A stretch of 64,000 bases of DNA from Rubinisphaera margarita (GTDB lineage: Bacteria; Planctomycetota; Planctomycetia; Planctomycetales; Planctomycetaceae), in assembly GCF_022267515.1 (NCBI RefSeq), contig NZ_JAKFGB010000014.1, positions 744,001 through 808,000 of the forward strand, given 5' to 3'. The stretch's first letter is position 1. Every line of letters begins with the position of its first letter. The notes beneath the pieces are model-generated. The model saw nothing but the letters and a program-made list of their open reading frames with translations, was not told where the DNA came from and ran no database searches. The position numbers and the translations under genes were made by a program. This document shows positions 39,740-48,401 of the stretch, in pieces.

Positions 39740-40201
39740 TCAATGGCTGTCCATCGGGCTGGAGGAGGAGTACTCCGGGGGTCGATGCGGCGTAACATCC
39801 TGCTGAACGGGAGGTTGCGGACTGGACGGAGCGGCCTCCGGGGGAGGAGTCTCGCTGCTGGGCGCTGGCGGGGCGGCTGAGGAAGCGGCCTCGTTCTCTC
39901 GCTTTTCCCGGTCGAGCATGAGCTGACGGACCCGTTCTTCCATCTCTTTACCCGGTTTGAACGTCACCACGTACTTGGCATCGACGTCGACCCGTTCATT
40001 GGTCCTTGGGTTACGGGCCTTGCGGGCGGCTCGCTTCTTGACTTCGAACACACCGAAGTTTCGCAGCTCAATCCGGTGCTTGGGATCTTCGACCAGCGTG
40101 TCGATGATCGACTCGAAGGTCTTCTGGACGATCGCTTTGGTCTGTAATTGTGTCAGGCCGAGTTCTTCGGAAATCGCCTTCACAATCTCTTTCTTAGTCA
40201 C
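39740..40201 (-). CDS. HU/IHF-family DNA-binding protein with extended tail
   Basis: A histone-like protein that bends DNA. The first 95 residues are a normal HU fold: VTKKEIVKAISEELGLTQLQT, then IELRNFGVFEVKKRAARKARNPRT with the arm and R-N-P tip, and VTFKPGKEMEERV. The last 55 residues are an extra Pro/Ser/Ala/Glu-rich tail (AAPPAPSSETPPPEAAP...), absent from ordinary 90-100-aa HU. AAGGGA lies eight bases before GTG 40201, so I prefer that start over TTG 40207. It is transcribed alone. Confidence 0.92.
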   Translation of the reverse strand: MTKKEIVKAISEELGLTQLQTKAIVQKTFESIIDTLVEDPKHRIELRNFGVFEVKKRAARKARNPRTNERVDVDAKYVVTFKPGKEMEERVRQLMLDREKRENEAASSAAPPAPSSETPPPEAAPSSPQPPVQQDVTPHRPPEYSSSSPMDSH

Positions 40202-40274
40202 GGTCAAAATCCCTTGTTAGTCACACCGGCAGTCGGACGCACATAACATGCGAGCGTTCTAAGTGTATTCACCG

Positions 40275-40757
40275 TTAGGATTTACTGTCAACCCGGCAAC
40301 TACGGTCTCCGTCCGATAATTCGCAGTTTCGCTGACTGAAGAACCACGGGAGCTGATTGTATTCCCAGGGCCGGTTGTGCCGTTTGTGGATTTCTTTGAG
40401 GCGACTAATCGCCTCTTCGGTAATCTCGCAGCAGCGCTCGTCGTAACCGGGATCGCAGAAATAGATGCGGCATCCGAGCGGACGTTTTTCGCGGCCGGTG
40501 CACAGCCCGTTGTGCTGGTAAGGGCAGACTTGATCCACCGCAGTCGCGTCAGTCCGTTCCGCCGTATCGTGACCTTCCGGCAATGGTTGACGAAACAGAA
40601 TGTCGGCTTCAATCCGGGTGAGGTAAAGGCGGTGCCCATAGTCACGAAACCGGCAACAGCGTCCACTGATCTCGCAGCGCGGTCCCGCTTCAGCGACGGC
40701 AGAGTCGACCCAGTCGTAGACGGTCTGCACGTCCTGTTCAAACTGCGCCTGAGTCAT
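40275..40757 (-). CDS. YkgJ-type cysteine-cluster protein
   Basis: A 160-aa protein with a CxxxxxCC motif (CEISGRCCRF), then CPYQ, CTGREKRPLGCRIYFC and CC near DERCCEI, spaced as in the YkgJ/UPF0153 zinc- or iron-binding cluster family. The biological role of this family is not settled. The ATG at 40757 is preceded by AGGTCG; the longer open frame (to 40898) adds sequence without family likeness. It follows the deaminase gene on the same strand with a 74-base gap. Confidence 0.8.
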   Translation of the reverse strand: MTQAQFEQDVQTVYDWVDSAVAEAGPRCEISGRCCRFRDYGHRLYLTRIEADILFRQPLPEGHDTAERTDATAVDQVCPYQHNGLCTGREKRPLGCRIYFCDPGYDERCCEITEEAISRLKEIHKRHNRPWEYNQLPWFFSQRNCELSDGDRSCRVDSKS

Positions 40758-40831
40758 GCTGATCGACCTGAAGATGATGGGGAGAGGAGAAGATAGAGGA
40801 TTCGCGAATGCTGCCGCGAGCACGATGATAC

Positions 40832-41278
40832 TCAATGCGGCCCGGATGCAAACAGTGCATCGCACTCGGCTTCCAGAATTCCCCCTTCCAGAGTGCATTC
40901 CGCAAACTGGCTGGCAGCAATGACTTCCCGGGCGCGAATCTCAATCTGGTGATACCCGCATCTTGTCAGCGTTGGAATCGAGGTGCCGAAGACGACACCT
41001 CCGATTCCCGCCCAGAGGATTCCCGACATGCACATCGGACATGGCTCGGCGGTCGTATAAAGCAGCAGTTGCTTCCAGTCGATCTGAGAATGCTCGGCTG
41101 CGCAGCGGTTGATGCTGTCGACCTCGCCGTGCCAGAGTGGATTCTCTTCCGCACGATTTGCTCCGCGGGCCACAATCGAACCGTTGGAGCGGTCCACGAG
41201 GACTGAACCGAATGGGAAAGCCGGGTTCTTTTGCGCTTCGGTAATTGCGACTCTCATGGACTCGGCGTGATCAGGCAT
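40832..41278 (-). CDS. Nucleoside/base deaminase of the cytidine-deaminase fold
   Basis: A 148-aa zinc deaminase. The zinc and proton-shuttle motif is HGEVDSI (the His and Glu), and the two cysteines are in PCPMCMSG. The HGE form, instead of HAE, and the short size suit guanine-deaminase-like or TadA-related enzymes; the exact substrate cannot be told. The protein opens with MRVAITEAQKN. It lies 61 bases from the kinase gene and 74 bases from the cysteine-cluster gene, all on the minus strand. Confidence 0.85.
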   Translation of the reverse strand: MPDHAESMRVAITEAQKNPAFPFGSVLVDRSNGSIVARGANRAEENPLWHGEVDSINRCAAEHSQIDWKQLLLYTTAEPCPMCMSGILWAGIGGVVFGTSIPTLTRCGYHQIEIRAREVIAASQFAECTLEGGILEAECDALFASGPH

Positions 41279-41338
41279 GGGGAACCTTTCCAGCGGCGGA
41301 CGTGAAAGGGTGGGCGGCGGGCGTGAATTTGAGCCGCG

Positions 41339-42829
41339 TCAACTGGCCGAGGAAGCTTTCACTTCCGCGGGCGCGGTGAGACCTGCTCCCCGGGCGACCT
41401 CATTGAGATGATTCCGCATCATTCTCAGAGCCATTGGCTGCTGCAGAACCTGCAGGGTCTTCTCGCTGCCTGGTGGCACCTGGTGGGTAATCTCGGAATC
41501 GGGCACCATGATGACTGCTGGAATGTGCCGGCTCGCTGCGACGTTGATCAATTCCTGATAGACGTCGGGCAGTTCATCTTCTCCCTGGACCGTGGCCATG
41601 CACAGGAACAAATCCGGCGGATTGGTAACCAGCCGTCCCAGCGCTCGATCAGGATCAGAGATCATCAGCACCCGGAAGCCGTGACGGGTGAAGTAGTCCC
41701 GCAGAATATCCTGCTCCCGTGTCCGTCGTTCAACGCAGAGCAGGGAAAGTTCTTTGTTGCCGTTAGCGGCGGCTCCAGTCCGATCTGCCGCAGACGGTTT
41801 GCGGGAGGCGTCCTGCATGAGCCTGGCTTTGGCCGCGTTCAGATCTTTCAGTAGTTCGGTCGGCGACTGGTAGCGCTCGTTGGGATTGATCGTCAGCATG
41901 CGATCCACGATGAAGGAGACATCGTGTGGACAATTCGGAAGGGCTTCGTTCAGCGGTCGGATATTCCGGTAGCGTGTCAGCTGCTTCCGTTCTTCCCGGC
42001 TTTTGGTGCGGGGATAGGGAGGCTGGCCGAGGAGCATCTCGTAGAGAATTGTGCCCAGGAAGAACAAGTCGCTGCGTGGATCGTTTCGCGGCGCTCCCGT
42101 CCCTTTCTCCAGCGTGGAGTATTCCAGCGCCGTCTGAACGCCGCCTTCGCCGACTTTCTCCAGCAGGTCGTCATCTGTAGCCAGTCCGAAGTCGATCAGT
42201 CGAGCGGTGCCGTCGACAGTGAAGACGACGTTTGTCATCTTCAAATCGCGATGGGTGACGCCGAGCGTCAGGGCGTATTCAAGTCCGCGGGCGATATCGA
42301 TTGTGTATTTAACCGCTTCGAGTGGTTCGATCTGTTTGCGGATCTGCACGAAGTCCTTCAGGTTGCCCCCCTCGATGAACTCCATCACGAAGAAGTGATG
42401 CCCCGATTCCGCACCGATATCGTAGATCGGCACAATGTTGGGATGGTTCAGCTTCTGGCCGAGCTCGGCTTCACGCTGAAACAGATCGATGGTTTCCGGA
42501 TCGTTATTCCATCGGTGGCGAAGCAGTTTGACCGCGACCGTTTCTCCGGTGTCGAGATTCTCCGCACGGAAGACGCGGGCAAAGCTGCCGGCCGCATTGG
42601 GATAGAGCAGTTTGTTCCCCCCCAGCACGAGGATATCGGTATCGAGTCGCTTGATGCTTTCGGCCTGAAACGGAGTCAGCGTCGACGTTTCCAACAGAAC
42701 GTCCAGAAGTTCCGAGCCGGTTCTGTTCTTGCCTTTCAACCTGCGCAGGCAGGCATTCGCCTGATCTTTGGTGATCAGGCGCATGCGGACAAGTTCAGTA
42801 GCCAGTCCTTTCGACGAACTAAAATCCAT
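41339..42829 (-). CDS. Serine/threonine protein kinase with degenerate receiver domain
   Basis: A 496-aa cytoplasmic kinase. Residues 1-65 are a helical leader. The kinase domain (about 75-330) has AGSFARVFRAENL, VAVKLLRH (ATP lysine), HRDLKMTNVVF (catalytic loop), IDFGLA and DLFFLGTILYEMLLG, all as in active Hanks-type kinases. Residues about 360-470 have a receiver-like pattern (LSLLCVERRTREQDILRDYFTRHGFRVLMI, PDLFLCMA), but the phosphate-accepting Asp position reads Cys, so it is probably not phosphorylated there. No membrane segment. Kinase plus pseudo-receiver suggests a signal-integrating regulator. Confidence 0.88.
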   Translation of the reverse strand: MDFSSSKGLATELVRMRLITKDQANACLRRLKGKNRTGSELLDVLLETSTLTPFQAESIKRLDTDILVLGGNKLLYPNAAGSFARVFRAENLDTGETVAVKLLRHRWNNDPETIDLFQREAELGQKLNHPNIVPIYDIGAESGHHFFVMEFIEGGNLKDFVQIRKQIEPLEAVKYTIDIARGLEYALTLGVTHRDLKMTNVVFTVDGTARLIDFGLATDDDLLEKVGEGGVQTALEYSTLEKGTGAPRNDPRSDLFFLGTILYEMLLGQPPYPRTKSREERKQLTRYRNIRPLNEALPNCPHDVSFIVDRMLTINPNERYQSPTELLKDLNAAKARLMQDASRKPSAADRTGAAANGNKELSLLCVERRTREQDILRDYFTRHGFRVLMISDPDRALGRLVTNPPDLFLCMATVQGEDELPDVYQELINVAASRHIPAVIMVPDSEITHQVPPGSEKTLQVLQQPMALRMMRNHLNEVARGAGLTAPAEVKASSAS

Positions 42830-43187
42830 TTGCCAGATTCGCTTTTCTTCGTCTGCCTCTTGTCGTTCTCAGCTGAGTGTCGTCTTCTGAATTCGGGCTG
42901 AGTGGTGTCCTGTCCGGTGTTGATTGTCTTCCCGCAGTCCGGACAGGCAAAGAGGATCTCCCTTAACGGGAGGCTGGTCATCAGATGGAAGCTGTGCGGT
43001 TACACAGCCTTGAAAATCATCGTATCTCGCCCGGGGAGCCTCCGAAAGAGTCTCCCCATCAAACTTCTCAGTTTCATGGATCTGTCCTGAAGTGGATCGC
43101 GATTTTGGGTCGTTATTTCGGTCCTCAAGCGGTTATGATACCAGCGAATTGATTTCTTATTCTGCGTGAATGGTTCGGGGAACGCTC
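42830..43187. other. Divergent promoter region, no confident gene
   Basis: Between the kinase (minus) and the radical SAM gene (plus). A minus-strand frame at 42775-42981 contains CPDCGKT but overlaps the kinase start and has no further zinc-ribbon cysteines; it is left uncalled. Promoters for both genes must lie here. Confidence 0.4.
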
Positions 43188-44492
43188 ATGTACCTCAGGC
43201 TGGCAAAACGACTGCTGACCGAAAGCGACAAACGGCTGCTGTGGAAACTCTCGTACAACATGGGGGTGAAAGCCGCCCTGTCGGTTCAGAGACACAAGCG
43301 TCGGATGAAACGGGGCGAATACTTTCCGCCGTTCCTGTATATCTCGGTCATCAACAGCTGCAATCTTCGCTGTCAGGGCTGCTGGGTTGATGTTGCGCAC
43401 AAGCAGCAGCGGATCGAGCCGGCTGCGTTTCATCGACTCATCAATGAATCGAAGGCGGAAGGCAATGTCTTTTTCGGCATCGTTGGCGGCGAACCGTTCA
43501 TGCACGGCGATCTGCTCGACATGCTCGCCGAACATCCCGACTGCTACTTCCAGATTTTTACGAACGGACATTTCATCACCCCCGAAGTCGCCAAACGGCT
43601 CCGCAAACTGGGAAATGTCACTCCGCTCATCAGTGTCGAAGGCAACGAAATCGTCAGTGATGAACGTCGCGGACGCGCGGGCGTCTATGAGAAAACGCTC
43701 AATGGCATCCAAAACTGTCTCGATCAGAAAATTTTTACCGGTGTTTGCACAAGTCTCTGTCAGACAAACATCGACGACCTGCTCCAGGAACGCTGGGTCG
43801 ACCGGCTCATTGAGATGGGCGTGATGTATACATGGTTTCATGTCTACCGGCCGATGGGGCCGCAGGCATCGCCGGAGCTCTGTCTCACTCCCGAGCAACA
43901 GCTACGGGCCCGGAAGTTCGTGGTCGAGATGCGAGCGAAGAAACCGATCATCATTGTCGATGCGTATTTCGATGGCGAAGGGGGAGCCCTTTGCCCGGCT
44001 GCGACCGGGATCACGCACCACATCAACCCCTGGGGCGATGTCGAGCCGTGTCCCATTATTCAGTTCAGTACCGATTCCATTCATGAAGAGGGCCGCACGA
44101 TCAAAGAGAAGATCAACGGCTCCGCCTTCCTGCGGGAATTCCGCGAACTTGCCGCCGACACCACCCGTGGCTGCATTGTACTGGAACGTCCCGATCTGCT
44201 CGCGAACCTTGTTGAGAAGCACGGCGCGAAAGATGTGACCGCCCGCAAGACGGCCCTGCCCGAACTCAAAGCGATGCGGGTTCGCACATCTCAATACAAC
44301 CCGGGCTCGGAAGTTCCGGAGAAAAGCTGGGCGTATCGAATCGCCAAGCGATTCTTCTTCAACGATTTCGGCGTCTATCGCAAACGGGATCATGGCAAAG
44401 CCTCCGCGCCGGCCGTCCTGGCTCGCAATGAAGCCGCCGAACCGATGGAAACCGCAAACGATCTGGTTCAGCTTGAAACGACACACGTTTGA
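43188..44492 (+). CDS. Radical SAM protein with C-terminal cysteine domain
   Basis: A 434-aa enzyme binding a [4Fe-4S] cluster through CNLRCQGCWV (CxxxCxxC) near residue 63. It is followed by the barrel motif FFGIVGGEPFMHGDLL and ISVEGNE. Later cysteines in ALCPAATGITHH, VEPCPIIQ and RGCIVLE suggest an auxiliary cluster of SPASM/twitch type. The N terminus (YLRLAKRLLTESD...) is basic and amphipathic and may touch the membrane. GGGGA lies just before ATG 43188; ATG 43170 is a second choice. Substrate unknown. It is followed after 16 bases by a secreted-protein gene, probably co-transcribed. Confidence 0.88.
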   Translation: MYLRLAKRLLTESDKRLLWKLSYNMGVKAALSVQRHKRRMKRGEYFPPFLYISVINSCNLRCQGCWVDVAHKQQRIEPAAFHRLINESKAEGNVFFGIVGGEPFMHGDLLDMLAEHPDCYFQIFTNGHFITPEVAKRLRKLGNVTPLISVEGNEIVSDERRGRAGVYEKTLNGIQNCLDQKIFTGVCTSLCQTNIDDLLQERWVDRLIEMGVMYTWFHVYRPMGPQASPELCLTPEQQLRARKFVVEMRAKKPIIIVDAYFDGEGGALCPAATGITHHINPWGDVEPCPIIQFSTDSIHEEGRTIKEKINGSAFLREFRELAADTTRGCIVLERPDLLANLVEKHGAKDVTARKTALPELKAMRVRTSQYNPGSEVPEKSWAYRIAKRFFFNDFGVYRKRDHGKASAPAVLARNEAAEPMETANDLVQLETTHV

Positions 44493-44508
44493 AATGGGAG
44501 TGCATGCG

Positions 44509-45177
44509 ATGAAAGTCCGCCTGCTGATCGCCCTGACGCTTTGCCTCGGCGTCGTAACGGAAACGGCTCTGGCTCAGGTTGGATCACTCGGGAGCAGTTC
44601 GTCTCTGACCGACAAGATTGAGAAAACCTCGAAGCCGGAAGCCCGCCCGCAACCCGCGCCGGCCGACTCCGAAGAAATGGAAGCTCCGCAGAGACGTACG
44701 CCTCGCTCCCGTTCACGGCGCGGGCGAACGAGTCCTGATGAGTCAAAGACGCCTGTGGAGATGAAACCAGCGGATGCGGCGACAGTGGAGCCCGATGCTC
44801 TCGATCGGACCGATGCGAAACTGGTCGCGGAAGCCTGTCTGGTCGCTTATCAGAAGCCCGATTTCGACGCGCTGTCCCGATTGAGCACCGGTGGCAATCA
44901 GGACTTGTTCGATGAGCTCGCGAAAGCGGGCGAGGATCATCCCCGCTATGAATCGATCACCTCCGGCTTCCGCTGGGAATCGGTTTCGAAGTGGAAGCGA
45001 ACTGACCCGCTGACGGTCCGCTACCGGGGAGCCAATACGGCTGTGGTCGAGTTCGGAGCCAGCCGGGACGAGTCCTTCGTGGTCATGCTCGAATGGGAGA
45101 ATGACCAGTGGTGCTTCGAAGACATCAACAGCCCGAGCAGGGATGCATTCCGGGAGTTGCCGCGCCAGCGCGAGTAA
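44509..45177 (+). CDS. Secreted protein with an NTF2-like domain
   Basis: A 222-aa protein with a signal peptide (KVRLLIALTLCLGVVTETALAQ), a linker of about 80 residues rich in Arg, Ser and Pro (TPRSRSRRGRTSPDE), and a C-terminal domain of about 115 residues (AEACLVAYQKPDFDALSRLS ... VVMLEWENDQWCFEDINSP) with the layout of small NTF2/DUF4878-type binding domains. GGGAG precedes ATG 44509. It follows the radical SAM gene closely. Function unknown; the domain call is from pattern only. Confidence 0.7.
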   Translation: MKVRLLIALTLCLGVVTETALAQVGSLGSSSSLTDKIEKTSKPEARPQPAPADSEEMEAPQRRTPRSRSRRGRTSPDESKTPVEMKPADAATVEPDALDRTDAKLVAEACLVAYQKPDFDALSRLSTGGNQDLFDELAKAGEDHPRYESITSGFRWESVSKWKRTDPLTVRYRGANTAVVEFGASRDESFVVMLEWENDQWCFEDINSPSRDAFRELPRQRE

Positions 45178-45195
45178 TAGCACTGACTCGATCAA

Positions 45196-45241
45196 CCACC
45201 CGAGTGGACCCGACGTAGTGCTTCCGGGGCTACTCGGGTGG
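45196..45241. repeat. Inverted repeat between convergent genes
   Basis: CCACCCGAGT (45196-45205) pairs perfectly with ACTCGGGTGG (45232-45241) around a 26-base loop. There is no T-run, so it is more like the palindromic spacers elsewhere in the window than a classic terminator, though it may still end transcripts in both directions. Confidence 0.6.
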
Positions 45242-45242
45242 A

Positions 45243-45641
45243 CTAGCGGGTTTCGGGGCGGGTGAAGCCCCAGCTGGCGGCGAGGGCGTCGGCGGCTTGT
45301 TCTTCGTCTTCGATTTCGCCCCAGCCGCCGTTTCGCAGGTAGGCGTGGGCGAATTCATGGGCGATCACGTAGCAGGCGAACTCTTCGGAGCATTCGGCCA
45401 GTCGCGGTCGCAGGACTACACAGCGGCTGCCGGAGCCGACCGGGCCCGGTTCTTCCATGAACAGCGACCAGCCCGAGCCGGGGACGAAATTCTCCAGGGC
45501 GATGCGAAATCGCGGGTCGTGCACGAAGTCTTCCTGCACCACGCGCGGAATTGCGTGCAGCACTTTTTCGACCCGCTTTTGCAGCGGCTTGAGGTGTTCG
45601 AATTCCCGCAGGTATGTCGTGAAAATGAGTTCGCTCTCCAT
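45243..45641 (-). CDS. Small HExxH zinc-metalloprotease-like protein
   Basis: A 132-aa protein with CYVIAHEFAHAYL, containing the HExxH zinc motif, followed by EIEDEEQAADALAASWGF, where an EE..AD pattern could supply the third ligand as in minimal gluzincins. There is no signal peptide. It could be a small peptidase or a protein with only the fold. ATG 45641 is chosen; a GTG at 45656, directly after the upstream stop codon (TAAGTG), would add five residues and imply translational coupling to the oxidoreductase gene. Confidence 0.7.
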   Translation of the reverse strand: MESELIFTTYLREFEHLKPLQKRVEKVLHAIPRVVQEDFVHDPRFRIALENFVPGSGWSLFMEEPGPVGSGSRCVVLRPRLAECSEEFACYVIAHEFAHAYLRNGGWGEIEDEEQAADALAASWGFTRPETR

Positions 45642-45656
45642 ATCAGATCGTAACAC

Positions 45657-47096
45657 TTAGCTGGTCTGCTCGGCGGCGGCTCGCTTGTCGGCCTGATCCC
45701 GTACGGTCGTCAGCTGAGCGGAGATGAGGGACCAGGGCACATCGTGGGGCAGTGTCTTGTTCGCAGCCGAGACCGCTCCGGCAACGCCGGCCGCTTCTCC
45801 CATCGCCACGGCATTGCCGGTGACGCGATAGCTGGCGTGTGCGAAGAAGTCGCCGCTAATGCAGCGGCCGGCGAGCAACAGTCCGTCAACATCGGCTGCG
45901 ATCAAGGCCCGCAGAGGAATGTCGAACGGTCTGGCTTTGACGCCGCCGGAACTGTAGGCGGCTTTCCGGTTTGCTTCCTGAGTGGCAGCGTGAATGTCAA
46001 CCGAGAAGGTCGAACGGCAGACCGCATCATCGTGACGCGCTCCCTGAGCGACATCGTCGACGGTCACTTCGTATCGTCCCTGAATTCGCCGACCATCGCG
46101 GACGCCGATCTGTTCCGCCGTGGCGACGAGCCGTGCTTCCGACCAGCCATCGCCCAGTTTCTTCATCGCTTCGACGATGTGATACAACTCGCGACGCGCG
46201 TTGACTGTCGCGGCTGTCACTTGAGCGGCATCAAACGGCTCGACTCCGTATTCGTGGTTGATCATCACGGCTGCCACGCCACTGCCGAAGTTCCAGAGCG
46301 TCGGCTTGGCGTAGCTCGGCTCGATTCCCGCTTTGGCCATTTCAGCGAGCAGACGATTCTTGGCATCCGTGGCGCCGGCGTTGTCGAATTCTTCGAGCAC
46401 TTTCGGGTCGGCAGCGATGATTCCCATCAACGACATCGGCTGGCAGGGGCAGGTCTTGTCGTGACCGAACTGCCAACGGCATCCGGCCAGGGCGCCGACA
46501 TCGCCATCGCCGGTGGCATCGATGAAGACGGGAGCGGCCCAGGCCTGCCGTCCCGATTTCGATTCGGTGATGATCGCCGTCATCCGGTTGTTTTCATCGG
46601 TATGCACGGCTGCAACGCGGGTATGCAGCTGGAAGGTAATCTTCTCCTCAGCGAACATCGTTTCGAGGAGATACTTCATCGCCTCGACATCGTAGACGTA
46701 ATTGTCGTAATTCTTCTTCCGATGATCGGTCAGCCGGGCTCCCATCGAATTCAGTCGAGACGAGATCTCGGCGTTCAAGCCGGGTTTGCCGGCGTCGATC
46801 ACGTAGCTCAGCATCCCGCTCGTCCAGACTCCCCCCAGGCATCCATGGCATTCGAAGACACGAACGCGGGCTCCGCTGCGTGCTGCGGAAATGGCGGCGG
46901 CAATTCCAGCCGGGCCGCCGCCGCAAACGATGACATCGCAATCTTCCACCAGCGGAATCGTGCGGGCCGACTCGGTGAGTGTGCCGGGATCTGATTCTTT
47001 CGCCAGCAGATATGGTCCGCTGCTGCCGAGGGTCACCAGTCCGAGTGTCGCGGCGGATTTACCAAGCAGGCCTCTGCGGGTGAGATCATTGAGCAT
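45657..47096 (-). CDS. FAD-dependent oxidoreductase with Tat-type signal
   Basis: A 479-aa flavoprotein of the FAD-dependent-oxidoreductase (pfam12831-like) group common in planctomycetes. The N terminus LTRRGLLGKSAATLGLVTLG is a twin-arginine export signal. The FAD dinucleotide fold is CDVIVCGGGPAGIAAAISAARSG; VFIDATGDGDVGALAGC and LLAGRCISGD...AMGEAAGVAG complete the flavin site. Such enzymes may act on sugars or aromatic compounds outside the cytoplasm, but the substrate cannot be read. It is head-to-tail with the small protease-like gene. Confidence 0.88.
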   Translation of the reverse strand: MLNDLTRRGLLGKSAATLGLVTLGSSGPYLLAKESDPGTLTESARTIPLVEDCDVIVCGGGPAGIAAAISAARSGARVRVFECHGCLGGVWTSGMLSYVIDAGKPGLNAEISSRLNSMGARLTDHRKKNYDNYVYDVEAMKYLLETMFAEEKITFQLHTRVAAVHTDENNRMTAIITESKSGRQAWAAPVFIDATGDGDVGALAGCRWQFGHDKTCPCQPMSLMGIIAADPKVLEEFDNAGATDAKNRLLAEMAKAGIEPSYAKPTLWNFGSGVAAVMINHEYGVEPFDAAQVTAATVNARRELYHIVEAMKKLGDGWSEARLVATAEQIGVRDGRRIQGRYEVTVDDVAQGARHDDAVCRSTFSVDIHAATQEANRKAAYSSGGVKARPFDIPLRALIAADVDGLLLAGRCISGDFFAHASYRVTGNAVAMGEAAGVAGAVSAANKTLPHDVPWSLISAQLTTVRDQADKRAAAEQTS

Positions 47097-47300
47097 GCCG
47101 GCGGCCCTTTCTGCGGGAATAGGAGGGGTGTGGATGGACTTCCACTATAGGTCGAAGCCTCGCCGGAAACAATCTGCGATCCCGACAGGTCGGAGCGAGC
47201 GGGCGGAAACCGTCGCTCTCTGGTCGTCGTCGACTCCAGGCGGTCCCGCCGTTAAGTTAGTGGCTGAGGTTCACCGAACGACAGCAAAGGAGAGAACACC

Positions 47301-48230
47301 ATGGCAACATCGGGCTCGAAGTTGGCGATCTACGGAGCGATCGTCGGAAACTTTCTGATCGCTGTGACCAAGTTCATCGCCGCGGGAATCACCGGGAGTT
47401 CCGCCATGTTGACCGAAGGCATCCACTCGATGGTCGATACGGGCAACGGCTGGCTTCTCCTTTACGGCATCAAACGCAGCGAGCAGTCGGCCGACGAACG
47501 GCATCCCTTCGGCTACGGTCCCGAGCTCTATTTTTGGACGTTGATCGTTGGAATCCTCATCTTCGGCCTCGGGGGCGGGATTTCGATTTATGAAGGTATC
47601 CAGCATGTCCTGCACCCCGGAGAGCTGTCAGATCCGACTGTGAACTACATCGTGCTTGGACTGGCTGTTGTGTTTGAAGCAGGAGCCTGGTACCTGGCGT
47701 TGAAGGGGTTTCTGGAAGTCAAAGGCACCAAGCCGTTCTGGCGTTCGGTGCGCGAGAGTAAGGATCCGACCACATTCGCCGTGCTGTTCGAAGACTCGGC
47801 TGCACTGGCCGGTCTGGTGGTGGCGTTCCTCGGGATTTTCTTCGGTCATATGTTCGACATGCCGGTGCTCGACGGCGCGGCCTCGATTGTGATTGGCTTC
47901 ATTCTGGCTGGCGTCGCGTTCGTTCTCATCTACGAATCTCACGGACTGCTGATCGGTGAAAGTGCGTCCCCGGCCATGGTCAGAAGCATCATGGAGATCG
48001 TGAAGAACTACGACGGGGTTGAACAGACTCGTCGCCCGCTCACACTGCATTTCGGACCCAACCAGATTCTGCTCGCGCTGGAGGTGAACTTCCGGGATGG
48101 TCTGTCCACTGATCAGGTGGAAGAGCTTATTGACTCCATCGAGAAGGCGATCCGATCCGCCCACCCCGAGATCCGACACATCTTTCTGGAAGCTGATAAA
48201 ATCCTCGTCAGGAACAGGAAATCCGACTGA
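47301..48230 (+). CDS. Cation diffusion facilitator transporter
   Basis: A 309-aa CDF-family exporter of divalent metals (zinc, iron, manganese or cobalt). Five to six hydrophobic segments. Metal-binding residues of helix II are in EGIHSMVDTGN (HSxxD) and the helix V counterpart is VLFEDSAALAGL, where the usual H/D-x-x-x-D reads E-D-x-x-A. This variant is typical of one CDF subgroup. The cytoplasmic tail (LTLHFGPNQILLALEVNF...AHPEIRHIFLEAD) is the usual ferredoxin-like dimer domain. AAAGGAG lies before the ATG. It stands alone. Confidence 0.92.
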   Translation: MATSGSKLAIYGAIVGNFLIAVTKFIAAGITGSSAMLTEGIHSMVDTGNGWLLLYGIKRSEQSADERHPFGYGPELYFWTLIVGILIFGLGGGISIYEGIQHVLHPGELSDPTVNYIVLGLAVVFEAGAWYLALKGFLEVKGTKPFWRSVRESKDPTTFAVLFEDSAALAGLVVAFLGIFFGHMFDMPVLDGAASIVIGFILAGVAFVLIYESHGLLIGESASPAMVRSIMEIVKNYDGVEQTRRPLTLHFGPNQILLALEVNFRDGLSTDQVEELIDSIEKAIRSAHPEIRHIFLEADKILVRNRKSD

Positions 48231-48279
48231 TGATTTGGAGACAACCGCAGCGGACAAACGGAAGACCGGCAAACGGATC

Positions 48280-48309
48280 TTGAATGTTTCGTGTACATTC
48301 TGTTATGAT
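48280..48309 (+). promoter_or_regulatory. Sigma-70-type promoter upstream of the PAS-PP2C gene
   Basis: TTGAAT (48280-48285), 18-base spacer, TATGAT (48304-48309). One of the few close matches to the consensus in the window; it would give a leader of roughly 85 bases before the ATG at 48402. Confidence 0.5.
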
Positions 48310-48401
48310 CCTTGGGCTTTGATGACCAAAGTTCGCCACGCTCACGGCGAAACAGGACCGGCAGGGACGCGTCGTCTTTCCACGAAAGACTTGAGCCGTT
48401 T

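Noticed and set aside
42775..42981. Minus-strand frame with CPDCGKT before the kinase
   Set aside because: Looks like the start of a zinc ribbon, but a second cysteine pair is missing, it overlaps the kinase N terminus, and the rest is basic filler. A remnant or chance frame.
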